DNA from: an uncultured Tenacibaculum sp.
Lineage (GTDB): Bacteria > Bacteroidota > Bacteroidia > Flavobacteriales > Flavobacteriaceae
Length of the DNA: 64,000 nt
NCBI GenBank assembly: GCA_947501615.1
Contig: CANMWK010000003.1
Coordinates: 248,001 to 312,000, forward strand
Direction: 5' to 3'
Below, piece after piece: positions 1 through 8,905 of this stretch. A program made the translations under genes and the position numbers. The notes under the pieces were generated by a model. That model searched no databases and was not told the DNA's origin. It saw nothing but the letters and a program-made list of their open reading frames with translations. How positions within the stretch are numbered: position 1 is the stretch's first letter; every line of letters starts with the position of its first letter.

Positions 1-1
1 A

Positions 2-136
2 TCGGTTGTTCCAGTTGCGGTACTTTATGTTGCTCTTTTAATTTCAAGTAGAATTAATTTTATGGCAAGATGGTATAAAAAAACGAAGCTGAAAAATAGT
101 TTTCAACTTCGTTTGTTATATATCTCTAAGATGTAA
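2..136 (+). CDS. possible 3' end of a membrane protein (cut by window edge)
   Basis: One open frame runs from the window edge to a TAA at 134-136. It encodes a hydrophobic stretch (VVPVAVLYVALLI) followed by basic residues (ARWYKK), which looks like a last transmembrane helix and a cytoplasmic tail. A strong hairpin at 82-113 lies inside this frame, which is unusual for coding DNA. The true gene could instead end at the frame-1 stop at 49-51. No family is recognised and the call is weak. Confidence 0.25.
   Translation, partial: SVVPVAVLYVALLISSRINFMARWYKKTKLKNSFQLRLLYISKM
82..113. terminator. bidirectional hairpin terminator
   Basis: A 14-bp stem with one mismatch (AACGAAGCTGAAAA / TTTTCAACTTCGTT) closes a 4-nt loop. 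The A-run before it and the T-rich arm would let it end transcription in both directions. It sits between the end of the partial plus-strand gene and the end of the minus-strand tautomerase-family gene. Confidence 0.7.
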
Positions 137-137
137 A

Positions 138-482
138 TTACACCATAGTTTTATTACAGTATGTTGCTTTTTCAAAATCTCTGATATTAATCGAGATAAT
201 TGGAACATCTGGAAACATTGACTTTAGTGTTAATACAATACTTTCAGAAAGCTTTTTCTTTTGGTCTGTAGTTCTTCCTTCCATAATATTTCCAAATACA
301 TGGATAAAATCATCAGAAGTATTTCCAACGGAGTAATATTGAAAAGGATGTATTCTCACTTTAATATCTCCTTTAGCAAACAAACCTGAAGCATCTGCTG
401 TATCATAAACTTGTTGAATAATCTCTTGAGGAGATTTCAATTTTATGATATGCTCTGAACAATCAATTACAAAATGTGGCAT
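138..482 (-). CDS. 5-carboxymethyl-2-hydroxymuconate isomerase (CHMI) family tautomerase
   Basis: The 114-residue protein begins MPHFVIDCSEHI, which matches the start of the CHMI branch of the tautomerase superfamily. In that family Pro1, exposed after Met removal, is the catalytic base. The length is close to that of CHMI subunits (about 125 residues), which form trimers. The segment with VRIHPFQYY and the later EGRT also fit the family pattern. No homoprotocatechuate pathway genes are nearby, so the substrate is unknown and a general cytosolic keto-enol tautomerase role is as likely as aromatic degradation. It appears to be a single-gene unit with its own terminator. Confidence 0.75.
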   Translation of the reverse strand: MPHFVIDCSEHIIKLKSPQEIIQQVYDTADASGLFAKGDIKVRIHPFQYYSVGNTSDDFIHVFGNIMEGRTTDQKKKLSESIVLTLKSMFPDVPIISINIRDFEKATYCNKTMV

Positions 483-530
483 AATTAGTAATATAGTTTT
501 CTTTAAAATATTTTATTAGTACTTCTGATT

Positions 531-1949
531 TTATTCTTTTAAGTTGTCAATCACATAGTTAATCCAATTATAAGGTAAAACTGAGTTATCCAAAAAGTAA
601 TCTGGTTGAATTCCAATATTATCAATTGGAAAACTAGGCAAGCGTAAACTTTTTGTCAAACAATAACTTAACATGAAATTACCATCAGGTGATTTTATTT
701 GATTCATTTCAGAAATATCTAATGCTCCAAAAGTAGTTTCACCATATAATTTAACTTTTTTACTTTGCTTTGCAGATAATAAAAACTGTTCTGTAGTACT
801 AGCATTATGTTTATCTATTAAAATGGCAATGTTTTTAAGTTTTTTGTATTGAAAGTTTTGTTTGAATATTTCTGATCCGTCGTTATCATATATGTAAACA
901 AATTCACCTAATTTATTCTTTAATTTATTATTTACATTGGTTAAAAATGTTTTACCATCTTTTGATAGGTTAGGGTTTTTCAACCATTCTCTCCAACGTT
1001 TATTATTAAGTTCTGTTGACAGATGCTCCCAATAAATAGTTTTTATAGGGTTAGTATACAAAATAGGGAGAAGTTTAGTAAAAGACTTGTTAGCTCCTCC
1101 AGTATTTCCTCTTAAATCTATAATAAGATTTTTGTTTGATGTAATTTCATCCAAATGTTTTGAAATTAGACTATCGATAGCCTCTTTTTGATTAAGATCA
1201 AAAGAAGGTATTCTAAAGAGATAGGTATCATTATTTATTTTCCTTATACTTGGATCAGAAGCATTAATTAGTTCAAGATAACGTTGCGCATTTGAATTAA
1301 GACTTTTACTTTCAGGAAAAGTTCTTTTAAAAATGATTCCATCAATATTCAAGACTTGCTTGTCGATGTATTGAATTTTGTTAAAAGTATATTCAGAGTA
1401 ATCCCCCATATAATATACACCAGAAGAATCAGGATTAATATAGAATTTTAATTCACCAGCACTCCAATTTCCACTACTTACATTTGTAACAATAGCTTTA
1501 TATATATCATGTGTGTTTTTTATTGCTACAGTATATGGTTCCGATTGCCATATACCTTCGTAATCTATTTCTTTTTTTGATAATAGATATTTTTTAAATT
1601 CTTTAATGTTGATATTTGGAACTGACTCGTGTCTTTTTTCTTGTAGATTTATGTCATTCTTTCTATTGATTATAAAGAAATCTTTATGACCTTTACGAAA
1701 AAAAGAAAGCCATTCTTTTACAATTTTTTCACAATCCGTAATACTTAATGTTTTTTCGGCTCTTTTAATAAAAGATAAGTTATGTTTTATATAATTTTCC
1801 TTACCTCTTTTAACTAATGCATATTTGAAGCCGGCATCATTTTCTTCAAAAGTTTCTTTAACCCATTTTAAATTAGATGTACAATCACAATTTTGAGAAA
1901 AGGAAAATAAAGGGATTAATAAAAGTAGTTTAAATAGTTTTTTTTGCAT
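531..1949 (-). CDS. exported S41-family peptidase
   Basis: The N-terminus (MQKKLFKLLLLIPLFSFSQ) is a typical Bacteroidota signal peptide, so the 472-residue protein is exported. The C-terminal half has the S41 landmarks: LIIDLRGNTGG, then ILIDKHNASTTEQF with a probable nucleophile Ser384, then LYGETTFG and a final GIQPD. In C-terminal processing peptidases a Lys about 25 residues after the Ser acts as general base (TFGK). Here that position is Ala (TFGA), so the chemistry may differ or the enzyme may be inactive. The N-terminal half is a family-specific extension with no recognised domain. It lies just downstream of the tricorn-like gene, separated from it by a terminator hairpin. Confidence 0.75.
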   Translation of the reverse strand: MQKKLFKLLLLIPLFSFSQNCDCTSNLKWVKETFEENDAGFKYALVKRGKENYIKHNLSFIKRAEKTLSITDCEKIVKEWLSFFRKGHKDFFIINRKNDINLQEKRHESVPNINIKEFKKYLLSKKEIDYEGIWQSEPYTVAIKNTHDIYKAIVTNVSSGNWSAGELKFYINPDSSGVYYMGDYSEYTFNKIQYIDKQVLNIDGIIFKRTFPESKSLNSNAQRYLELINASDPSIRKINNDTYLFRIPSFDLNQKEAIDSLISKHLDEITSNKNLIIDLRGNTGGANKSFTKLLPILYTNPIKTIYWEHLSTELNNKRWREWLKNPNLSKDGKTFLTNVNNKLKNKLGEFVYIYDNDGSEIFKQNFQYKKLKNIAILIDKHNASTTEQFLLSAKQSKKVKLYGETTFGALDISEMNQIKSPDGNFMLSYCLTKSLRLPSFPIDNIGIQPDYFLDNSVLPYNWINYVIDNLKE

Positions 1950-1965
1950 TTTTTTAAAATTAAGA

Positions 1966-2017
1966 AATCTGACTTCTATTTTGATGGTTTAAATAGATCA
2001 AAAATAAAAGTCAGATT
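1966..2017 (-). terminator. hairpin terminator after the tricorn-like gene
   Basis: A perfect 10-bp inverted repeat (AATCTGACTT / AAGTCAGATT) is extended inwards by a further stem (TATTTTGAT / ATCAAAAATA, one bulge). It starts just past the tricorn stop codon and ends before the S41 start, so it should separate the two minus-strand genes. Confidence 0.65.
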
Positions 2018-2025
2018 AATGTAGT

Positions 2026-5000
2026 CTATTTTTCTTTTTCGTATCCTTTTGGTCTTTTTGAACGAATTGGAGCTTTAGGTTCTGGTTTTAATTGGAATTC
2101 GTTTCCTTTTAATAGACGTAAAGCTTCTTGAACTGCTCTTTCTAACTGCGGATCGTTTCCTTGTAATACTTTCTTAGGATCTTGAATTACTTCAATATCC
2201 GGAGCAACACCTTCTCCTTCTACAGCCCATTTTCCATCAACATCGAAGAATCCTCCACGAGGGGCAACCATTCTACCACCATCAATAAAACGAGGCGTAT
2301 CCCAAGTTCCAACTAATCCACCCCAAGTTCTAGTTCCAACTAAAGGTCCAATTTTCTTAAACTTAAACATGTACGGAAGTAAATCTCCACCAGAACCAGC
2401 ACGTTCATTAATAATCATAACTTTAGGTCCCCAAATTCCAGCCATAGGAGTAGTCCATGGTCTACGATCGTTAGCTTTACTATTAAAATATCCCATTAAA
2501 TCACGAGACATAATATCAATCATGTAATCAGCAGCAGATCCACCACCATTATTTCTTTCATCGATAACAGCTCCTTTTTTGTCTTGTTGAGAAAAATAAT
2601 AACGGTTAAACGATGTAAATCCAGCACCAGAAGTGTTCGGAACATAAACATACGCTAGTTTTCCGTTCGATAATTGATCTACTTTTCTTCTGTTGCTTTC
2701 CACCCAATCGATAGATCTTAAGAAACGTTCACTAAAAGTAGGTTTTACTAAAATAGATCTCGCTCCATCTGAAGTCGGTTTAGAATTTACTTTGATATAA
2801 ATTTCTCGTCCAGCTGTTTGTTCTAATAACTGATAAGGATTCATGTCACTAGTTAGTTTCACACCGTTTACTTCAATAAGATAATCACCTTTATTTACAT
2901 TTATTCCAGGTAAACCAAGTGGTGCAGAAATATTAGGATTCCAACGTTCTCCTTTATAGATTTTAGCAAAACGGTATAAACCTTTACTTTGTTCTAAATC
3001 GGCACCTAATAAGCCTACAGGTACTCTATTAATTCTAGGCGTATCTCCACCAGAAACATAAGAGTGACCTATGGCAACTTCACCACTCATAATATCAACA
3101 ACATAATTTAAATCTGTACGATGTCTTACATGATCAATCCATTCAGAATACCATTTATATACATCATCCCAAGGAGCGCCGTGAACATTATCAACATACA
3201 AGAAATCACGCATATACCTCCATCCTTCTTTAAAGATTTGATGCGCTTCAGCTTTAGGATCTACTTTTACCTTTAAATTCGTTTTTAATCTTCCTTTAGT
3301 ACCCTTAACTGGAGCTTTACTACTGACAATACTCCAATTCCCACGATTTGATAATAAAACAGAATTTCGATCTTCAGTAGTTACCATTCCAGAAACTCCT
3401 TTAGAGAAAATAGTTGCTTTCTCTTTAGTAACATCATAAGAATGTATTGTAATTCCCGGTGTATTTGGAACCGCTTCAGCAATAAAAACTTTGTTTTTTG
3501 GTCCTTTTGTTAAACCTAAATAATTTCTAGCAGGTAATTTCAATGCTACAGCTCTGTCAAAAATTCCGTTTTCATTAATTGTAACGGTGATTTTCTTACT
3601 GTCTTTTTTGCTTGGTTTTTTTGTTTCTTTTTTACCTTTCGAAGCAGTGTCTTCTTTTTTAACAGCTTCTTCATCAGTTTTAGGAAGGTTAGGTGCTTTA
3701 TCTTTAGCATTTAAAACAATAGCATATAAACTTCTAGTTACGCTAGGGTCGTAAGAACTCATATCTAACCAACCTGATTGTAATCCGTAATTAGTACTGG
3801 CAAGGGTGTAGATATATTTTCCAGAAGCATCCCAAACAGGAGAAATTGCATCAGCAATCGGATCAGTAATTTGAACTTTCTTTTTTGTACTTATTTGATA
3901 AGCAAAAATAGATTTAAAATGACTGTCATTTTGTTTAGCATAAGCGATCCAATCACTATCAGGAGACCAAACAGGATTCATTGATCTGTTAGGATGTGCA
4001 TAGCGATCTGTATCTACTTTGAAAGTCTTTTTTGTTGCCAGATTAATTACCCAAATATTAAAATCAGTATCTGTATATGCGATGTGATTTCCATCAGGAG
4101 ACCAATCTGGTCTGAAGTAAAATGTTGGATTAGGTAACGAAATATATTGTTGATTCTGACCATTTTGATCTGCTATGACTAATTCATATTCGCCACTTTT
4201 ATCAGAAAACCAAGCCACTTGATCGCCTTTAGGAGACCAAATAGGAGAACGATCTGCAACTCCAGGAGAGTTTGTTAAGTTTCTCCATGTTCCGTTTTCC
4301 TTTGGTACTGTGAAAATTTCTCCACGATATTCAAAAATAGCTCTTTTACCTTTAGGAGAAATATTAGGATTAGTTAAGTTTCTACCAGTCACATCCATCC
4401 AACGTACTCTCGAATAATTTAAATCACTTTTTACATGAATTGGAATCTGTCTTGTCGCTTTAGTTTCTGGATTTAAAAAGTGAAGATAACCACCTTGTTC
4501 ATATACAATTCCATTAGCATTAGCATCTAAGCTTTTTACATCGAATTTTTTATGAAATGTAATTTGACGTTCTTGCTTCGTTTTTATATCGTAAGACCAA
4601 ATGTTACTCGTATAATCTCTTTCAGATAAATAATACACAATTCCATTATGCCATACAGGATCTAAGTGTCTTTCTTTGTCTTTTTGTGGCGTAGTTTGTA
4701 AAGCTTTGGTTTTTAAATTTACAATCCAAATAGGCATTGCTTGTCCACCTCGATAGTTTCTCCATTCTGCATCCCAACTTGTAATAGGAGTGTAGGCAAT
4801 ATATTTTCCATCAGCAGAAATTTCACCATAAGCAGCTCTTGGAATTTCAATTGCTGTTGGCATTTCACCTTTGGGAGAAACCGTAAAAAATTTATTAGTT
4901 TGTGTTGGTTTCGATTCTCTGCCAGAACGGAATAGAATTTTGTTATCTGGAGTCCAACCTTGTACAAAGTCACCTGAAGGATGATAGGTTAATCGTTTAG

Positions 5001-5286
5001 GCTCACCTCCTTCAGTAGGAATTACATATACGTCTGTGTTTCCATCGTATTGAGCTGTAAAAGCTATCATTTTTCCATCATTAGAAAAATGAGGATTGAA
5101 TTCGTACCCTTCATGACTAGTAAGTCTAACAGCATCTCCGCCATTTAATGAAGCTTTCCATAAATCATTAGCATACACAAAAACAACTTCATTTTGTGAA
5201 AGCGTAGGTTGTCTTAATAGTCTTGTACCTTGAGAATTTCCTAAAAAGGAAGCTACTAAAGTAAAAACTAAGATTACTTTTTTCAT
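2026..5286 (-). CDS. tricorn-like S41 peptidase with PD40 propeller
   Basis: The 1086-residue protein starts with a signal peptide (MKKVILVFTLVASFLGNSQ). Residues about 30-500 contain repeated PD40/WD40-like blades (for example SPKGDQVAWFSDKSGEYEL and SPDGNHIAYTD). A Lys/Glu/Ser-rich linker follows near residues 540-565, then a second region and a PDZ segment (GINVNKGDYLIEVNGV). The C-terminal S41 core shows VAIGHSYV (His near 741), VIDERNNGGG, NERAGSGGD with nucleophile Ser965, and Glu1023 in AVEGEGVAPD. Length and motif order match Tricorn, which cuts oligopeptides. The signal peptide places this copy in the periplasm or outside the cell. It is transcribed divergently from the GH64-like gene. 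Confidence 0.9.
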   Translation of the reverse strand: MKKVILVFTLVASFLGNSQGTRLLRQPTLSQNEVVFVYANDLWKASLNGGDAVRLTSHEGYEFNPHFSNDGKMIAFTAQYDGNTDVYVIPTEGGEPKRLTYHPSGDFVQGWTPDNKILFRSGRESKPTQTNKFFTVSPKGEMPTAIEIPRAAYGEISADGKYIAYTPITSWDAEWRNYRGGQAMPIWIVNLKTKALQTTPQKDKERHLDPVWHNGIVYYLSERDYTSNIWSYDIKTKQERQITFHKKFDVKSLDANANGIVYEQGGYLHFLNPETKATRQIPIHVKSDLNYSRVRWMDVTGRNLTNPNISPKGKRAIFEYRGEIFTVPKENGTWRNLTNSPGVADRSPIWSPKGDQVAWFSDKSGEYELVIADQNGQNQQYISLPNPTFYFRPDWSPDGNHIAYTDTDFNIWVINLATKKTFKVDTDRYAHPNRSMNPVWSPDSDWIAYAKQNDSHFKSIFAYQISTKKKVQITDPIADAISPVWDASGKYIYTLASTNYGLQSGWLDMSSYDPSVTRSLYAIVLNAKDKAPNLPKTDEEAVKKEDTASKGKKETKKPSKKDSKKITVTINENGIFDRAVALKLPARNYLGLTKGPKNKVFIAEAVPNTPGITIHSYDVTKEKATIFSKGVSGMVTTEDRNSVLLSNRGNWSIVSSKAPVKGTKGRLKTNLKVKVDPKAEAHQIFKEGWRYMRDFLYVDNVHGAPWDDVYKWYSEWIDHVRHRTDLNYVVDIMSGEVAIGHSYVSGGDTPRINRVPVGLLGADLEQSKGLYRFAKIYKGERWNPNISAPLGLPGINVNKGDYLIEVNGVKLTSDMNPYQLLEQTAGREIYIKVNSKPTSDGARSILVKPTFSERFLRSIDWVESNRRKVDQLSNGKLAYVYVPNTSGAGFTSFNRYYFSQQDKKGAVIDERNNGGGSAADYMIDIMSRDLMGYFNSKANDRRPWTTPMAGIWGPKVMIINERAGSGGDLLPYMFKFKKIGPLVGTRTWGGLVGTWDTPRFIDGGRMVAPRGGFFDVDGKWAVEGEGVAPDIEVIQDPKKVLQGNDPQLERAVQEALRLLKGNEFQLKPEPKAPIRSKRPKGYEKEK

Positions 5287-5446
5287 AATATATTATTTGG
5301 TTAATGAATATGTTAAAGTTATATAAAAAGCAAAAACATCAACGTGAAATATATGTTAAAGCGTTTTAGTTTATTGGCACTACTAAAGATGACACAATAG
5401 ATTTGAGACAAAATAAAATTTTATACTCGTAAAATAAGCTTTCATA

Positions 5447-5468
5447 CCTTTTGTGTTTACACTAAAGG
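5447..5468. promoter_or_regulatory. inverted repeat in divergent promoter region
   Basis: CCTTTTGTGT and ACACTAAAGG form a near-perfect hairpin or dyad with one T-T mismatch and a 2-nt loop. It lies in the 272-bp gap between two divergent genes and could be an operator. No regulator is identified. Confidence 0.35.
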
Positions 5469-5505
5469 CATGTAAGGGTGTTCTGATATAATTTGATAAT
5501 TAATT

Positions 5506-5538
5506 TTGATTATTAGTTATGCAAATAACTATAATCAA
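5506..5538. promoter_or_regulatory. long dyad about 20 bp before the GH64-like gene
   Basis: TTGATTATTAGTTAT is followed by GCAA and ATAACTATAATCAA, giving a 14-bp stem with one bulged T. It ends about 20 bp before the ATG at 5559, so it lies in the 5' leader or core promoter. It could act as an operator or an mRNA hairpin. Confidence 0.45.
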
Positions 5539-5558
5539 ACATTATAAAAAGTTAAATT

Positions 5559-7790
5559 ATGGGAACAATTTGTAAGAATAGGTTAAGGGGAATTTATTTT
5601 ATTTTAGTACAATTATTTGTGTATAATTTACAGGCACAACAAGTAACAAAAATAAGCCCGAACTCTGGATCATTGGCTGGCCAAACTAAAGTTAATATTT
5701 ATGGAAGTGGATTCACAGGAAATACTTCTCTTTCAGTTCAATTTGGAGCTGTAGGTATGTTACCAGATCAGGTAACTATTGTTAATGATACACTAATAAC
5801 AGTAATTAATAATGCTGTTAATAAGGCACAAAGTGTTAAAGTAGATGTGATTATCGATGGGAAAATATACAATCCACCAACTAAATTTAATTTTGAACTA
5901 CCAGTAATTAATACTTTTATTCCTGATAGTTCTTCAACAGCAGGAGGAAAATTAATAACGATTAAGGGGAAATATTTTTCAGGAGCATCTTATGTTAAAT
6001 TTGGAGCAGCAGGGAATACGCCATTAACAGTAAATGATTCTATCATTACAGTTAAAAATCCACCACATGTTTCTGGAAATGTAAGTGTAGAAGTTCAAAT
6101 TCAAGGAGATAGTGTTACAGCTCCTTTACAGTTTAAATATAAAGACAAAAGTATCGTAAATACGTATCAATTATCATTAGAAAACCTTACAGGTTTAAGT
6201 GCAAATTACAAAGTATACGTATTAGGGTACAGTACGGCATCACAAAAATATTTAACAGTAGATCCATCTACGAAAACAGGTAGTTTTACCAAGTATACGA
6301 ATGCTACAGGATATATTAATTCATATGAGTTAGGCACAGATATTACAAGTATTACGTTGTCTAATAAAAATGCTATTAATGGATCAAGAATTTATTTTTT
6401 TATTGCTGATACCACTAAAAAATATCAAGATAATTCAGGAAAAACATCAAACGGAAATTTGGGTTTTAAATATGAAAAATCTGGAAGTAGTGTAACTCAA
6501 GTTACAAATCCACCACAAACTGCTTTTCCTCAATACAATTATATAGAGGCTACTTTTCTTGAAAACCAAGCGTTATTTATAGATGTATCTACTGTAGATG
6601 GTTTCTTTTTTCCATTATCAATTCTGGCTGAAGATACTTCTGGAAATGAACTTGATAGAATTGGACAAAATTCTGGCATAAGTGCAAAAGATATAACTAG
6701 CGCATATAAACCTTTTATGCAAAAGCTTCAGGCTTCAAGTGCATACAATGATTTATATTATAAAGCGAAAGGAAACTTACCTGTACTATTAAATCCAGGG
6801 ACATTTTTAGAAAATAATACAAATGGTTTAGATACCATATTTAATACTGCAATGAATTCATTATTTACCGATGCTAGCCTTAACATGAACATTTGGCAAA
6901 ATGGTACGAGTACATTCGCAAAAAATTATACGGTTACTCCTGTGAATACACTTACTTTTCCAGGAACAGCAAATACACATACAGCATTAGCATTTACAAG
7001 TACAGGGGCTACTACATTACATGTTTTTAATCCTGTAGGTTTTTCTGTAGTTTCTTATGAGGATAGTAGTACTAAAATGATGCTTCCTATTTTAGGTAAA
7101 ATAAAGAATAATGTATTGACGTTTAAAACACCGTTGCCTTTGGATTGTGGATTGGTAAAAGGAATGTATGTAAGTTCCGGAGGAGGTTCTACTGATGGAA
7201 TTACTCAAATTACAGACATAACAATATCGAATAAAACGATTATAGCAGTAACATTAAATTCAAGTAGTAATTACAATAGTTTTTTTCAATATAAATTCGC
7301 AAAAGCTCCTAAAAATTACTATTACTCACCAGGACATATGACCTTTGCAGGTATTGGTTTATTTGCTGATGGAGCATTTCGATATACAGATGCTAACGAT
7401 CAGGTAGTAGTAAATGGGATAGAAAATCAGTTAAGTACAGCTTTAAATAGAGGAGTAGCATTGTTACAATCTACAGATACAACTTCAGCAGGTAGAACAA
7501 CAAAAAACTGGGGGGACGAAACAAAATGGTATCCAGCAGGTACATCTCAAAATTTATTTTCTTATTTCATGCATACTGCAATAGTAAACGGAAAGCATAT
7601 TTTTTCGTTACCTAAAAATGCTGTAAAGTCTTCAAGAGGAGTGTTTATGGCTAAAGCATATGGTTTTGCATATGATGAAAACCCAATAGGAGGTACTCAA
7701 AAAGGTCAACCAGAGGTTCCTTCAGAATTTCCAGGAAGTTATCCTAAAAATACAACACAGCTTAAGTTAACTCTTGGTCCATGGAATTAA
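5559..7790 (+). CDS. secreted IPT/TIG plus GH64-like (beta-1,3-glucanase-type) protein
   Basis: The 743-residue protein has a signal peptide (residues 1-27, ending LQAQ). Two IPT/TIG immunoglobulin-like domains follow at about 29-113 and 114-195 (each starting with I-S-P-N-S-G or F-I-P-D-S-S-S-T-A-G-G). Residues about 200-743 have the layout of GH64 endo-1,3-beta-glucanases: an N-terminal jelly roll (FFIADT), then NYIEATF with Glu330 and VSTVDGFFFPL with Asp347, spaced roughly as the catalytic Glu/Asp pair of that family. If right, it hydrolyses laminarin-type glucans outside the cell. No polysaccharide-uptake genes adjoin it. The family assignment rests on pattern recognition and is less certain than the IPT domains. 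Confidence 0.6.
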   Translation: MGTICKNRLRGIYFILVQLFVYNLQAQQVTKISPNSGSLAGQTKVNIYGSGFTGNTSLSVQFGAVGMLPDQVTIVNDTLITVINNAVNKAQSVKVDVIIDGKIYNPPTKFNFELPVINTFIPDSSSTAGGKLITIKGKYFSGASYVKFGAAGNTPLTVNDSIITVKNPPHVSGNVSVEVQIQGDSVTAPLQFKYKDKSIVNTYQLSLENLTGLSANYKVYVLGYSTASQKYLTVDPSTKTGSFTKYTNATGYINSYELGTDITSITLSNKNAINGSRIYFFIADTTKKYQDNSGKTSNGNLGFKYEKSGSSVTQVTNPPQTAFPQYNYIEATFLENQALFIDVSTVDGFFFPLSILAEDTSGNELDRIGQNSGISAKDITSAYKPFMQKLQASSAYNDLYYKAKGNLPVLLNPGTFLENNTNGLDTIFNTAMNSLFTDASLNMNIWQNGTSTFAKNYTVTPVNTLTFPGTANTHTALAFTSTGATTLHVFNPVGFSVVSYEDSSTKMMLPILGKIKNNVLTFKTPLPLDCGLVKGMYVSSGGGSTDGITQITDITISNKTIIAVTLNSSSNYNSFFQYKFAKAPKNYYYSPGHMTFAGIGLFADGAFRYTDANDQVVVNGIENQLSTALNRGVALLQSTDTTSAGRTTKNWGDETKWYPAGTSQNLFSYFMHTAIVNGKHIFSLPKNAVKSSRGVFMAKAYGFAYDENPIGGTQKGQPEVPSEFPGSYPKNTTQLKLTLGPWN

Positions 7791-7814
7791 AATAATAGTT
7801 AAAATTTAACAATT

Positions 7815-7854
7815 GTACGAGGCTGTTTAATAATACGATTAAACAGCCTTGTAC
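7815..7854. terminator. bidirectional terminator between convergent genes
   Basis: GTACGAGGCTGTTTAA and TTAAACAGCCTTGTAC pair over 16 positions with one G-T wobble and an 8-nt loop. It sits midway between the convergent stop codons of the GH64-like gene and the CBM48/HHH gene and can serve both. Confidence 0.85.
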
Positions 7855-7864
7855 TATATATAGG

Positions 7865-8440
7865 TTATCGACCACCTTTTAATTGTTTTTGCCATGTTTT
7901 TAAATCTTCCCATTTCTCTTGAAATGCTAATTTTGCTTGTTTCGGCCAAGAATTAGGTTTGTGCATTGTATAACGTTTGCCTGCTTCTTTTAAAATCTGT
8001 TCAAGAGAACTGACGGTTGCAGTACTCAACTTTTCAAAAGTATCTAAACCATTTTCAGCTAAAATAGCAGCTATTTTAGGTCCGATTCCTTCAATTTTTT
8101 TTAAATCGTCTTTTTTTTGTGGTAAAGTACTTAAATCTACAACACAATTTTGAATTCCTTCATACGGAGAAGGAGTGTAATCATCTGCAGCAGTATCATT
8201 AAACCATTGATTATTCTCACTTAAGTATCGAAACTCGTAACGTTTTCCGTTTTTTAACTTTATACTTTTCACATAAGAATCGCCTTCTTTTTTCATCTGA
8301 AAAGCACTATCATTAAGTTGCCAATTATTAAAATCTCCCAATAAAGAAATTTGAGAAGCGTTTGGAATTTCATTATTTCCAATTGAAAATGTAACTAAAG
8401 TATGCGAACCTTTACCATTTGTTTGTTTTACTAATGCCAT
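7865..8440 (-). CDS. CBM48 (AMPK-type glycogen-binding) plus helix-hairpin-helix protein
   Basis: The 191-residue cytosolic protein has two parts. Residues about 15-100 are an early-set CBM48 domain (SLLGDFNNWQ, then YEFRYLSENNQWFND), the fold that binds glycogen in AMPK-beta and isoamylase. Residues about 110-150 contain a helix-hairpin-helix motif (LKKIEGIGPKIAAILAENG) like that of DNA-binding or protein-binding HhH2 domains. The tail is Lys/Trp-rich. This two-domain layout is seen in other Bacteroidota, but its role is not established. It is a single gene, convergent with the GH64-like gene. Confidence 0.8.
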   Translation of the reverse strand: MALVKQTNGKGSHTLVTFSIGNNEIPNASQISLLGDFNNWQLNDSAFQMKKEGDSYVKSIKLKNGKRYEFRYLSENNQWFNDTAADDYTPSPYEGIQNCVVDLSTLPQKKDDLKKIEGIGPKIAAILAENGLDTFEKLSTATVSSLEQILKEAGKRYTMHKPNSWPKQAKLAFQEKWEDLKTWQKQLKGGR

Positions 8441-8905
8441 TTTTTTTAAAATTTACTTAGATATAAATATAATTTATAAAGTGTTTATTGTCAAAAGTTT
8501 ATAGGGTAAAGTGTTCGTTGTGCTAATTATTTTGATAATATATAATTTTTAGGCTTTTTATATTAGAATTCTATATTTTAAAAGTACATATTTTAAAGAT
8601 TTATAAATTGTTTTTTTGTTTACAATCAGATATTTATATCAATAGAAAAAATGAATTGTAAAGTTTTGTTGGTCTCAGAAATAGCTAAAACTATGTGTTG
8701 CCGAGAACCAAGAGTTAAGAGTAAGGAATCAAGAGTCAGGAAACAAGAAACAAGAGTCAGGAACTAAGAGTTAAGAATCAAGAGGTATAATTATTACGGT
8801 TAAAACCTCTTTCTTACCTTTTTTTGATACGGTTAAGGTTTTTTTAAGAAAGAAGAAAGGATAGGTTACTAAATTTAAAGTATAACCTTAGCCAAATAAA
8901 CACTC
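8441..8905. other. 465-bp intergenic region with no gene
   Basis: No plausible ORF is seen. The region is very AT-rich. It contains the purine-rich repeat array at 8703-8785 and presumably the promoters of the flanking divergent genes. Confidence 0.6.
8703..8785. repeat. degenerate purine-rich short tandem repeat
   Basis: About four to five imperfect copies of a 17-20 bp unit resembling AAYCAAGAGTYARGA follow one another (CAAGAGTTAAGAGT, CAAGAGTCAGGAA, CAAGAGTCAGGAAC, TAAGAGTTAAGAATCAAGAG). The top strand is almost entirely purine. It has no open frame and no CRISPR-like spacing. Confidence 0.65.

Noticed and set aside
4719..4973. ORFs opposite the tricorn-like gene
   Set aside because: They are antisense shadows of a well-supported coding region and show no family motifs.
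8703..8785. Possible CRISPR array
   Set aside because: The units are 17-20 bp, imperfect and adjacent, with no unique spacers of regular length and no cas genes nearby.
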